8,634 nt of DNA from positions 1 through 8,634 of the forward strand of contig JAEZGP010000378.1 of the NCBI GenBank assembly GCA_023437285.1. The letters run 5' to 3'. Under the pieces are notes generated by a model. It searched no databases. It saw only the letters and a program-made list of their open reading frames with translations, and was not told the origin of the DNA. Each line of letters begins with the position of its first letter. Within the stretch, counting starts at the first letter, position 1. The position numbers were made by a program, and so were the translations under genes. This DNA is from Actinomycetes bacterium. Its GTDB lineage: Bacteria; Actinomycetota; Actinomycetes; Mycobacteriales; Micromonosporaceae. This document shows positions 1 to 6,230 of the stretch, one piece after another.

Positions 1-396
1 GCCCGCAAGGCCGCCGCCGCGCGTCAGGCGGCCGCCGCGCGTCCGGCCGCCGCCGCGAAGAAGGCCGCGAGCGTGCCGGCCGGCTGCACGTCCTACCGCG
101 GCAACCAGCGCATCGCCTGCGTGCTGCTGCCCCGGTACGGCTTCTCCACCAGCGAGATGGCCGCCCTCGTTCCGATGTGGACGAAGGAGAGCAACTGGAA
201 CCACCGCGCCGCGAACCCGAGCTCCGGCGCGTACGGCATCCCGCAGTCGCTGCCCGCGTCGAAGATGGCCACCGCCGGCTCCGACTGGGCCAGCAACCCG
301 GAGACCCAGATCCGCTGGGGCCTGGGCTACATCAAGTCCGTCTACGGCTCGCCGTCGCAGGCGTGGTCGTTCTGGCAGGCCAACGGCTGGTACTGA
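1..396 (+). CDS. Lytic-transglycosylase/lysozyme-like secreted protein, C-terminal part (5' truncated)
   Basis: The reading frame is open from the first base, so the true start and probably a signal peptide lie outside the window. The visible 131 residues begin with an Ala/Lys/Arg-rich linker (residues 1-24), followed by a compact domain to the C-terminus. That domain has a Glu in a K-E-S-N-W-N context (codon 187-189), then N-P-S-S-G-A-Y-G-I-P-Q and a Trp/Tyr-rich end (A-W-S-F-W-Q-A-N-G-W-Y). This is the pattern of the SLT/lysozyme-like fold seen in actinobacterial transglycosylase-like and Apf-type proteins, where the Glu is the catalytic acid cleaving the MurNAc-GlcNAc bond of peptidoglycan. 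Two Cys (codons at 85 and 118) could form a disulfide outside the cell. The GTG at 73 is internal, because the upstream linker continues in frame. A cell-wall remodelling role is inferred from the domain; the exact family is less sure. Confidence 0.78.
   Translation, partial: ARKAAAARQAAAARPAAAAKKAASVPAGCTSYRGNQRIACVLLPRYGFSTSEMAALVPMWTKESNWNHRAANPSSGAYGIPQSLPASKMATAGSDWASNPETQIRWGLGYIKSVYGSPSQAWSFWQANGWY
10..63 (+). repeat. Three 18-bp tandem units encoding an AAAAR/K-X hexapeptide linker
   Basis: Bases 10-27, 28-45 and 46-63 are three in-frame copies of an 18-bp unit encoding A-A-A-A-R-Q, A-A-A-A-R-P and A-A-A-A-K-K. The array may continue upstream of the window. It forms a low-complexity, positively charged, Ala-rich spacer before the cell-wall domain. 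Such linkers are common in secreted actinobacterial wall enzymes and may hold the catalytic domain within the anionic wall; that role is inference. Confidence 0.7.
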
Positions 397-403
397 GCCG
401 TCG

Positions 404-1042
404 TCAGCGAACATCCTCCGGTCGGATCAGCCCGTCCTCGATAGCGCGCGCCACCATGGCCGCCTTATTGGGGGCGGGCCGACCGACCGTCGCGTACTTC
501 ACCCGCGCGCGACTGATGTACTGGTCGACGGTCTCCACGGACAGGCCCATGTCGCGCGCGACCGTGTGCTTCTTCGGGTGCTGGAACCACAGCTTGAGGG
601 CGCGCTGCTCCTGCGCCGACAGCATCGGCCGGGTCGGGCTCTCGTCGGCGAGCAACGCCCGGGCCACCGACGGCGTCACGTACGGGCGGTCCTGCGCCGC
701 CGCGGCCACCACCGCGATGAAGTGCTCGGGCCCCTCGTGCTTGGTCAGATACGCGGTCGCACCCGCGTCGAGTACCGCCCGGATCGTCGCGTCCGACGTC
801 TCGGCGGAGAAGGCGACCACGCGCCGCTCCTCGGCCAGCACCCCGATGCGCGACATCATCGACTCGCCGAAGATGCCCAGGTCGAGCACGAGCACGTCGG
901 CGCGCCGGCCCGGCCCGGCGAGCACCGAGTCGACCCGCACGCCGTGACCCACGAGCCGCAGGCGCCGCTGCGGGTCCGCGTCGATCCATGCCTGTACCCC
1001 CGCCAGTACGACCTCGTGGTCGTCGACCACGGCGACCGTCAC
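404..1042 (-). CDS. LuxR/NarL-type response regulator
   Basis: The product is a 212-residue DNA-binding regulator of a two-component system. The receiver domain (about 1-120) shows the acidic pair D7-D8, the phospho-acceptor D54 in V-L-V-L-D-L, a switch Ser near S79 in V-A-F-S-A and the conserved K101 in Y-L-T-K. The C-terminal domain (about 141-205) is a divergent LuxR-type helix-turn-helix: L-S-A-Q-E-Q-R-A-L, then T-V-A-R-D-M-G-L-S-V-E-T-V-D-Q-Y-I and a basic segment with V-G-R-P-A-P-N-K. I chose the GTG at 1042 because it overlaps the stop of the upstream kinase-like gene by 4 bp (GTGA) and leads straight into T-V-A-V-V-D-D-H, the first receiver strand. A further upstream GTG-type start would add 17 non-conserved residues. 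It is the last gene of the three-gene signalling operon and is presumably phosphorylated by the kinase encoded at 2196-3362. Targets are unknown; autoregulation from the 3363-3587 region is possible. Confidence 0.9.
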   Translation of the reverse strand: MTVAVVDDHEVVLAGVQAWIDADPQRRLRLVGHGVRVDSVLAGPGRRADVLVLDLGIFGESMMSRIGVLAEERRVVAFSAETSDATIRAVLDAGATAYLTKHEGPEHFIAVVAAAAQDRPYVTPSVARALLADESPTRPMLSAQEQRALKLWFQHPKKHTVARDMGLSVETVDQYISRARVKYATVGRPAPNKAAMVARAIEDGLIRPEDVR

Positions 1043-2199
1043 CTCGCGTACCACGTTGTCCGTACCCACACCGCCTCCTCGTCCCGGCTCCACACGACCG
1101 CGACCCCCGTACTCGCGCCTGAACCCGTACCCGCAGTCTCGTCAATTTGTGTCCCGTCCGCGACGTCGGCCACGGCACTCACCTCGACCTCGTCCGCCCC
1201 CGCAACGATGGTGAGGCGACAGTGCGTGGCGGCGACGGCGAGCAGATGGATCGGTGCCTCCGTCAGCGCCCGGCGCACCGCGACGGGCATCTCGGGCAGT
1301 TGCCCGACGACCTCCAGCCCGACCTCCAGGCCGCGCCGCTCCCCGATGTCGGCGCACGCGCGCAGCTCGTGCAGCAGCGGGCTGTCCGTCTCGTCGCGCT
1401 CGGCGATGAGGCGGCGCAGCCGTGACGCGGCCACCGCCGAGCGCCGCCGTACCTCCGGGTCGCCCGGGTCGCTGCTGCCGTCGGCCAGCCTGGAAAGCAA
1501 CTCCACAAGGGAGTGTCCAATCTGGCGGTAGCGCTCCTGGCGCGACTCATGGATCTGCTGCGCCACGAGCTTGCGGGTCTCGATGTCCGCTAGGGCCGCC
1601 TGCGCCGAGCCCACGCGCGCGGCGAGCCGCTGCATGAACCGGCAGCCCGCGAACAGTCCTAACTGGATCGCCGTGGCGCCGTAGAGGGTGAGCACGACGC
1701 GCGCCACGTCCACCCGGTCGAACTGCCGGGTCGCCCCGAGGGCGATGGCGGCGGCCGCGGCGTTGGCCGCCTGCGCGCCGAGCAGCCAGCCCAGCGGCGA
1801 GCGCCACAGCAGCAGCATCGCCGCCCAACCGAAGGCGGTCCACGCCCAGTTCGCCGACACGAACGTGGACGTGCCGCTGGACGAGGCGGCGACGACGACG
1901 GTCACGGCGAGCAGGAGGGCCACGCCGAGCAGCGCGAACCCGCTTGGCGGCAGCAGGTCGGGCGTGTCGTGCGGGCGGCGCAGCAGGCTCACGGCGGCCG
2001 CGGTGGTCACGGCCGCGACGACGACCCAGGCGGCCAGCGGGATCAGTACGGCCGGGTACTGGGGCCACGGGGTGCGGTAGTCGGCGCGGTAGATCAGCGT
2101 TCCCGTCAGGTCGTTCGCGACATGCCAGAAGCCCATCACGCCGATCGCGGCCAGGGCGGTGCCCCGCGCGTACCCCTGCCGGTATCCCGTGTCGCTCAC
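1039..2199 (-). CDS. Membrane sensor with degenerate histidine-kinase module (putative pseudokinase)
   Basis: The product is 386 residues from a GTG start that overlaps the preceding kinase stop by 4 bp (GTGA at 2196-2199). The N-terminal half has about six hydrophobic segments (roughly 12-37, 48-73, 86-106, 116-132, 136-155 and 165-189). A helical region (about 196-268) resembles a dimerisation/phospho-acceptor domain and contains I-H-E-S-R (H217). The C-terminal region (about 275-386) aligns by eye with the ATPase domain of the upstream kinase. However, the N-box position reads P-I-H-L-L-A-V-A-A-T-H, with no Asn, and there is no clear D-x-G-x-G box or glycine-rich lid. It therefore probably cannot bind ATP normally. 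I infer that it partners with or modulates the active kinase. Tandem kinase-like pairs next to a LuxR-type regulator are familiar to me in actinomycetes, so this may be a known but little-studied family rather than a decayed gene. The reading frame is intact. Confidence 0.82.
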   Translation of the reverse strand: MSDTGYRQGYARGTALAAIGVMGFWHVANDLTGTLIYRADYRTPWPQYPAVLIPLAAWVVVAAVTTAAAVSLLRRPHDTPDLLPPSGFALLGVALLLAVTVVVAASSSGTSTFVSANWAWTAFGWAAMLLLWRSPLGWLLGAQAANAAAAAIALGATRQFDRVDVARVVLTLYGATAIQLGLFAGCRFMQRLAARVGSAQAALADIETRKLVAQQIHESRQERYRQIGHSLVELLSRLADGSSDPGDPEVRRRSAVAASRLRRLIAERDETDSPLLHELRACADIGERRGLEVGLEVVGQLPEMPVAVRRALTEAPIHLLAVAATHCRLTIVAGADEVEVSAVADVADGTQIDETAGTGSGASTGVAVVWSRDEEAVWVRTTWYAR

Positions 2200-3362
2200 G
2201 CCTGCGTCCGTTCCGCGGGCCAGTGCAGGCACCAGCGCGTACCGACGCCCCGCGCGGAGTGCACCGTGGCCGCGCCGCCGACCGACGCCATCCGGCCGAC
2301 GATGGAGTGCCGGATGCCGAACCGGTGCTCCGGCGCGGACGCCGGGTCGAAGCCGCAGCCCTTGTCGGTGACGTCCACCCGCACCCGGCCGCCGTTCGTG
2401 CGTAGCGTCAGGTGGGCGGCGCTCACGCCAGCGTGGCGGGCCACGTTGCGCAGCGCCTCGGCGGCGCTGGACACCAGCGACTCCGCCACCCGCTTCGGTA
2501 CGTGGCAGGGCACTAGGTCGTGCTCGACCGTCAGGCCGAACGGCGGGTCGGCGGCGAGGCGTTCGAGCGGGTCGTCGAGGCGTACCCAGCGCTCCTCGCT
2601 GTGTTCCCGGTACGCCGCGGCGAGATGCTCGATCACCATGAGGTCGGCGGCGGCCCGTTCGCTGAGCGCCGGCGTACGCGCGGTGGCCACGCCCGTGCCG
2701 ACGAGGGTGAGAGTGGTGAGCGCGGTGTCGTGCAGCACCCGCAGTTGGGCGACCTCGTCGGCGCGGTGGGCGGCCTGCACCTCGGCGGCCTGCCGGCTGC
2801 TGCGCTCGGCCGCGACGGCGGCCATCTCGGCGGCGTCGACGCGACGCAGTACCCGCATGACATACACCGCGCTGACCAGCTGAATAACCATGATGACGGT
2901 GTGGTTGCCGCCCCTGTCGGCGAGGCCCCCGACGAGGAACCCGGCCTGGAACGCCGCGATGATCACGAGTCCGGCCGGGATGGCGACGCGCGCCGGCCAG
3001 GCCAGGGCGACGCTGATGGTGGCCATCGACGCGATGGTGGCGACCCAGCCGGACCCCTCGTCGACCCGCGCCGCCGGCGAGATGGACGAGTTGATCAGAC
3101 ACAGCGCGACGGTCACCACGATGTCGACGATGACCACGGGGGCGACGAAGCCGCGCCGCCACACGATCGGGGCGTACGCCGCGACCCAGGCGGTGAAGCC
3201 GGCGATCGCGACGTACAGGAGGGTACGGTTCACCGGCTCGATGGCGGACAGCACGGCCAGCGGCGCGCCGACCACCAGTTCGCCCACGTGCAGCAGCACG
3301 GCGACCCGTGCGGTCATCACCCGGACGGGGCCCGTCGTCGACGTGGCTGCGCCCTCACTCAC
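2196..3362 (-). CDS. Sensor histidine kinase, HisKA_3/NarL-type
   Basis: The product is a 388-residue membrane kinase expected to autophosphorylate and pass phosphate to the response regulator at 404-1042. About six hydrophobic segments lie within residues 17-170 with no large extracellular domain, so it may sense something in or near the membrane. A coiled-coil-like stretch (175-208) leads to the H-box L-H-D-T-A-L (H211). The HATPase domain is complete: N-box E-A-L-R-N-V-A-R-H-A (302-311), G1 box D-K-G-C-G-F-D (333-339), then F-G-I-R-H-S-I (348-354) and R-G-V-G-T (371-375). The start taken is the GTG at 3362, with a GGGCAGGGA stretch a little upstream. An internal ATG at residue 16 would also keep the whole first membrane segment. 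It is the first gene of the operon, and its stop overlaps the next start. The ligand is unknown. Confidence 0.9.
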   Translation of the reverse strand: MSEGAATSTTGPVRVMTARVAVLLHVGELVVGAPLAVLSAIEPVNRTLLYVAIAGFTAWVAAYAPIVWRRGFVAPVVIVDIVVTVALCLINSSISPAARVDEGSGWVATIASMATISVALAWPARVAIPAGLVIIAAFQAGFLVGGLADRGGNHTVIMVIQLVSAVYVMRVLRRVDAAEMAAVAAERSSRQAAEVQAAHRADEVAQLRVLHDTALTTLTLVGTGVATARTPALSERAAADLMVIEHLAAAYREHSEERWVRLDDPLERLAADPPFGLTVEHDLVPCHVPKRVAESLVSSAAEALRNVARHAGVSAAHLTLRTNGGRVRVDVTDKGCGFDPASAPEHRFGIRHSIVGRMASVGGAATVHSARGVGTRWCLHWPAERTQA

Positions 3363-3424
3363 CGAAACGATCCCTGCCCCATAACCCGCGCGGCTGCGTC
3401 ACCCCATCACTACGGCGCGCAAGC

Positions 3425-3442
3425 GTAACTGTTTGGTGTTAC
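3425..3442. promoter_or_regulatory. Inverted repeat GTAAC-N8-GTTAC, candidate operator
   Basis: GTAAC (3425-3429) and GTTAC (3438-3442) are perfect reverse complements separated by 8 bp, so the site spans 18 bp and the half-sites sit on one helical face. It is in the A/T-richer centre of the divergent region. Dimeric regulators of the LuxR/NarL type typically bind such spaced dyads, so the operon's own regulator is one candidate. A 5-bp arm can arise by chance, so this is only suggestive. Confidence 0.4.
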
Positions 3443-3455
3443 ATGAAGGAATCCA

Positions 3456-3474
3456 CGAAAGCGACGCGAAAGCG
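3456..3474. promoter_or_regulatory. 8-bp direct repeat CGAAAGCG with 11-bp period
   Basis: CGAAAGCG occurs at 3456-3463 and again at 3467-3474, separated by ACG, giving an 11-bp repeat interval of about one helical turn. Direct repeats with this spacing are a common layout for activators or response regulators binding head to tail beside a promoter. It lies 14 bp from the GTAAC dyad. Function is inferred only from geometry and position. Confidence 0.4.
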
Positions 3475-3549
3475 CCTCGCATGTCCACATCGGTCAGCTG
3501 TCCAGATCAGGGTGCGCCACCATCGGCCGGCAACGCCTCCCCGGGGTGG

Positions 3550-3569
3550 CGGCTTCCCCGCATAAGCCG
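3550..3569 (+). promoter_or_regulatory. Hairpin/dyad CGGCTT-N8-AAGCCG in front of the MBL gene
   Basis: CGGCTT (3550-3555) and AAGCCG (3564-3569) form a perfect 6-bp inverted repeat with an 8-nt loop. It ends about 5 bp before the Shine-Dalgarno sequence of the MBL-fold gene. It may be a DNA operator or an RNA stem-loop in the leader. No U-tract follows, so it is not a classical terminator. Confidence 0.4.
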
Positions 3570-3574
3570 AGGTT

Positions 3575-3579
3575 GGAGA
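3575..3579 (+). promoter_or_regulatory. Ribosome binding site GGAGA of the MBL-fold gene
   Basis: GGAGA lies 8 nt before the ATG at 3588. This decides the start: the longer in-frame ATG at 3546 would add 14 residues without family-like character and would put the hairpin at 3550-3569 inside the coding region. Confidence 0.65.
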
Positions 3580-3587
3580 ATCGGACC

Positions 3588-4397
3588 ATGCCGAATAATC
3601 TGCCCATCTGCGTCACCTGCGGTGTCCAGTACGGCCAGCCGCGCGACAACTGCCCCATCTGCGAGGACGAGCGCCAGTACGTGAACTGGGCCGGCCAGCA
3701 GTGGACCAGCCTGGCCGAGCTGCGCGCCGGCGGGCACCGGGGTCGCATCGAGCCCGAGGGAGAGGACGCCATCGGGATCGGCGCCGAGCCGCCCACCGCC
3801 ATCGGCCAACGCGCGCTGCTCGTGCGTACGCCCGCCGGCAACGTGCTGTGGGACATGGTGACCTACCTCGACGACGCGGTGGTGGCCCGCGTGCGCGAGC
3901 TCGGCGGCGTCGCCGCGATCGCGATCAGCCACCCGCACTACTACGGCACGATGGTCGAGTGGTCGCGCGCGTTCGACGCCCCCATCTACCTGCACGCGGC
4001 CGACCGGCAATGGGTCGCCCGCCCGGACGACGCCGTGGTGCTCTGGGAGGGCGACAGCCGCGAGATCCTCGACGGCGTCACGCTCATCAACGCGGGCGTG
4101 CACTTCGACGGCGGGCAGGTGCTGCACGCCCGGGACGCGGCCGACGGCCGCGGCGCGCTGTTCTCCGGCGACATCCTGCAGGTGGTGCCCGACCGGCGCT
4201 ACGTGAGCTTCATGTACAGCTACCCCAACCTCATCCCCGAGCGCCCCCGCACGGTGCGGCGCGCCCTCTCTCTGCTCGACCCGTTCCCGTACGAGCGGGT
4301 CTACGGCGCCTGGTGGGGACGCGTCGTCGGCGCCGAGGGCGCGACGGCGGTGCGCCGCTCCGCCGCCCGCTACCTGGAGTACGCCCTCGACGACTGA
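3588..4397 (+). CDS. Metallo-beta-lactamase-fold protein with N-terminal zinc-ribbon-like motif
   Basis: The product is 269 residues from the ATG at 3588. Residues 8-25 carry C-x2-C-x10-C-x2-C, a rubredoxin/zinc-ribbon-like knuckle. The rest looks like an MBL fold. A strand pair (L-L-V-R-T-P-A-G-N-V-L-W-D, about 77-89) precedes A-I-S-H-P-H-Y-Y-G (112-120), then G-V-H-F (H172) and S-G-D-I (D195). The usual H-x-H-x-D-H signature is reduced to H115-x-H117-x-Y-G, and the C-terminal His position appears as Y-G-A-W-W-G (239-244). The metal-1 ligands (H115, H117, H172) and bridging D195 therefore seem present, while the metal-2 ligands are gone. I believe related 'MBL fold hydrolases' with H-P-H-Y-Y are known, but the substrate is not. 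The gene stands alone, divergent from the kinase operon and convergent with the P450 gene 12 bp away. It could be a mononuclear hydrolase or a binding protein. Confidence 0.8.
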   Translation: MPNNLPICVTCGVQYGQPRDNCPICEDERQYVNWAGQQWTSLAELRAGGHRGRIEPEGEDAIGIGAEPPTAIGQRALLVRTPAGNVLWDMVTYLDDAVVARVRELGGVAAIAISHPHYYGTMVEWSRAFDAPIYLHAADRQWVARPDDAVVLWEGDSREILDGVTLINAGVHFDGGQVLHARDAADGRGALFSGDILQVVPDRRYVSFMYSYPNLIPERPRTVRRALSLLDPFPYERVYGAWWGRVVGAEGATAVRRSAARYLEYALDD

Positions 4398-4409
4398 GGC
4401 CAACCGGGC

Positions 4410-5648
4410 TCAGGAGCGGACGGGCAGGCGCAGCGGGCCGCGGATCGTCGTGGACGCGCGGCGGCGGGTGGGGCCGGCGCGGCGCAGGTCCGGCCGGCGT
4501 TCGGCCAGCGCGCGCAGCGCGATGACGGCCTCCAGCCGGGCCAGTGGCGCCCCGACGCAGTAGTGGATGCCGCTGGAGAACGCGAGGTGGTCGGCGGTCT
4601 GCTCGCGCTCGATGTCGAACCGGTCCGGGTCGGCCCACGCCCGCGGGTCGCGGTTGGCTGCGCCGAGGTACGTCATCACCCACTGTCCTGTGCGGACAGT
4701 GATGCCCGAAAGTTCCACCGGTTCCAGCGCGACCCGGGCCGTGCGCTGTACGGGCGGGTCGTAGCGCAGCGTCTCCTCGATCGCCTTCTCGGCCATCGTC
4801 GCGGGGTCGGCGCACAGCCTGCGCCACTGCTCGGGGTGGTCGAGCAGCGCGTTGACGGCGTTGCCGACGAGGTTGACGGTGGTCTCGAACCCGGCGATCA
4901 GCAGCAGGGTGCACATCGGCAGCATCTCCTCGGGCCGCACCTGGTCGCCCTCGGCGGCCACGATCCGGCTCACGATGTCGTCGGCGGGCTCGCGCCGGCG
5001 CAACGCGAACAGGTCCTCGAACAACGCGGTCAGCTCGTGGCGGGCCGCCTGCAACTTCAGCGCCTGCGGCAGGGACCGGATGCCGTCGATCGCCCCGGCG
5101 ATCGCCGTGCCGTACCGGACGAAGTCCTCCGTCCGGGCGTCGGGGACGCCCAGCAGGTCGGTGATGACGGCGATGGGCAGCGGCGCCGCGTACGCGGACA
5201 CGAGGTCGAATTCGGCCGGCGCGCGGTCGAGCAGGTCGGCCACGGTGCGCTCGATGCGCGGGCGGTAGCCGGCGACCTGGCGCGGGCTGAAGGCCGGCTG
5301 GGCGACGCGCCGCAGCCGCGTGTGGTCGGGCGGGTTCATCTCCAGGAACGACAGGTTGAACTCCTCGGGCGGCGGCATGGCCTCGCCCTCGGGGCGTACG
5401 CCGAAGCGGCGGTCGCGCAGGACGGCGTCGCAGAGGTGGTGGCTGGTCGTCGACCAGTTGCCCATCCAGGTGGGCACCATGTCGCCCTGGCGGCGCATCC
5501 GCTCGTAGAGGGCGTACGGGTCGTCGCGGCCCGGCCGCAGCCCCACGAGCGCGGTGGGATCGCGGCGCACGTACCCCGCGCGCACCTGCGCGAGTCGGTC
5601 CTTGTAGAGCCCGGCGGTGAACGCCAGAAACTGCCTGGTCTTACCCAT
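4410..5648 (-). CDS. Cytochrome P450 monooxygenase
   Basis: The product is 412 residues, the normal size for a soluble bacterial class-I P450, with no membrane anchor. All hallmark motifs are intact: the C-helix region M-N-P-P-D-H-T-R-L-R-R (H109, R113), I-helix A-G-F-E-T-T (252-257, the A/G-G-x-E/D-T-T oxygen-activation motif), K-helix E-T-L-R (E292, R295), a P-D-R-F segment near 341-344, and the heme loop F-S-S-G-I-H-Y-C-V-G with axial ligand C364. It should hydroxylate or otherwise oxidise a small lipophilic substrate using electrons from a ferredoxin/reductase; no redox partner is encoded in the window. The substrate cannot be told from sequence. The ATG at 5648 follows a very strong ribosome binding site. 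The gene lies 15 bp downstream of the TetR gene on the same strand, so the two are very likely co-transcribed and controlled by that regulator. Confidence 0.95.
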   Translation of the reverse strand: MGKTRQFLAFTAGLYKDRLAQVRAGYVRRDPTALVGLRPGRDDPYALYERMRRQGDMVPTWMGNWSTTSHHLCDAVLRDRRFGVRPEGEAMPPPEEFNLSFLEMNPPDHTRLRRVAQPAFSPRQVAGYRPRIERTVADLLDRAPAEFDLVSAYAAPLPIAVITDLLGVPDARTEDFVRYGTAIAGAIDGIRSLPQALKLQAARHELTALFEDLFALRRREPADDIVSRIVAAEGDQVRPEEMLPMCTLLLIAGFETTVNLVGNAVNALLDHPEQWRRLCADPATMAEKAIEETLRYDPPVQRTARVALEPVELSGITVRTGQWVMTYLGAANRDPRAWADPDRFDIEREQTADHLAFSSGIHYCVGAPLARLEAVIALRALAERRPDLRRAGPTRRRASTTIRGPLRLPVRS

Positions 5649-5651
5649 GTG

Positions 5652-5660
5652 ACCTCCCCC
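5652..5660 (-). promoter_or_regulatory. Strong ribosome binding site GGGGGAGGT of the P450 gene
   Basis: Read on the minus strand, GGGGGAGGT is followed by CAC and then the P450 ATG at 5648. It fills most of the 15-bp gap after the TetR stop. It is the best Shine-Dalgarno sequence in the window, suggesting that the P450 is translated more strongly than the regulator from a shared transcript. Confidence 0.7.
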
Positions 5661-5663
5661 AGG

Positions 5664-6218
5664 TCAGGGTGTGCCCAGCCCGCGCAGGAACGTGTCCACG
5701 GCGAGGCCGGGGGCGTCGCGGGGCGCGAGGTGTCCGGATTGGACGGACTCGGCCGCGACGTACACCAGCGAATAGAACGTCTGGAGCAACCAGAAGTCGG
5801 GCACGTGCTCCCGCAGCACGCCCCGCTCGCGGGCCCGCCGCAGCACGGCGAGCGCCTTCTTCTCCACCGCGCCCCACCGGGGTCCGATCTCGTCGTCGTG
5901 GTCGAACGCCGGGTTGCGCCACAGGAACGCCAGGTGCGCGCCGACGGGCACCATCGCCTCGGCGAGCGCGAGCAGCCCGCCGTCGTCGTCGCCCGCCGCC
6001 CGTTCGGCCGCGTCGATGGCGGCGTCCCAGGCCTCCAGCGACCGGTGGCCCACGGCGCGCAACAGGTCGTCACGCGTCGCGTAGTGCTTGTGCAGCGTCG
6101 TTCGCCCGATCCCGGCCGCCTCGGCGACCTCGGCCAGCGACGCCGACGGGTCGGCCACGAGCACCTCGACGGCGATGTCGAGCAGCGACACGGCCGGCCG
6201 CCGGGTGCGAACACTCAT
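5664..6218 (-). CDS. TetR/AcrR-family transcriptional regulator
   Basis: The product is 184 residues from the ATG at 6218; a GTG at 6224 would add two residues. Neither start has a clear Shine-Dalgarno sequence. The N-terminal DNA-binding domain is typical: helix 1 (about 10-22), then the helix-turn-helix A-S-L-A-E-V-A-E-A-A-G-I-G-R-T-T-L-H-K-H-Y (26-46) followed by T-R-D-D-L-L-R-A-V. The C-terminal part (about 60-184) is helical and variable, as expected for the ligand-binding and dimerisation domain. Such proteins usually repress their own promoter and a neighbouring gene until a small ligand binds. Here the gene directly precedes the P450, and a 30-bp inverted repeat lies just upstream at 6231-6260, so control of the TetR-P450 pair is the simplest reading. 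The inducer may be the P450 substrate or a related molecule (inference). Confidence 0.9.
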   Translation of the reverse strand: MSVRTRRPAVSLLDIAVEVLVADPSASLAEVAEAAGIGRTTLHKHYATRDDLLRAVGHRSLEAWDAAIDAAERAAGDDDGGLLALAEAMVPVGAHLAFLWRNPAFDHDDEIGPRWGAVEKKALAVLRRARERGVLREHVPDFWLLQTFYSLVYVAAESVQSGHLAPRDAPGLAVDTFLRGLGTP

Positions 6219-6230
6219 GTTCACAACGGT

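Larger units (their letters stand above)
3363..3587. other. Divergent intergenic region between the kinase operon and the MBL gene
   Basis: This 225-bp stretch must hold the promoters of the leftward three-gene signalling operon and the rightward MBL-fold gene. Its central part (about 3421-3460) is visibly more A/T-rich than the flanking genes. I could not identify a convincing -35/-10 pair on either strand; the best leftward match (CAAACA, 17 bp, TAGTGA) is weak. Three structured motifs listed separately (3425-3442, 3456-3474, 3550-3569) lie inside it. No small coding region is convincing. Confidence 0.6.

Noticed and set aside
1043..1093. Longer response regulator starting at 1093
   Set aside because: The 17 extra residues are Gly/Arg-rich and precede the first receiver strand, and they would deeply overlap the kinase-like gene. 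The GTG at 1042 gives the same GTGA overlap seen at the other operon junction.
1039..3162. A 707-codon minus-strand frame that would fuse the second kinase-like gene to a long N-terminal extension
   Set aside because: The extension (2200-3162) is an out-of-frame, Arg/Gly-rich reading of the first kinase gene. The GTG at 2199, with its 4-bp overlap with the upstream stop, is the natural start.
2520..3428. A 302-codon + strand frame opposite the first kinase
   Set aside because: The composition (His/Arg/Asp/Gly-rich) is typical of an antisense shadow, and the kinase motifs are on the minus strand.
3507..4403. A 298-codon minus-strand frame opposite the MBL gene
   Set aside because: It has no fold-like pattern and is a His/Val/Gly/Ala-rich shadow. 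The + strand frame has a Shine-Dalgarno sequence, Cys knuckle and MBL motifs.
4395..4412. Imperfect hairpin between the convergent MBL and P450 stops as a bidirectional terminator
   Set aside because: The pairing (TGAG...CTCA with a mismatch and two further pairs) mostly reflects the two facing TGA stop codons. It is short and has no T-tract on either side.
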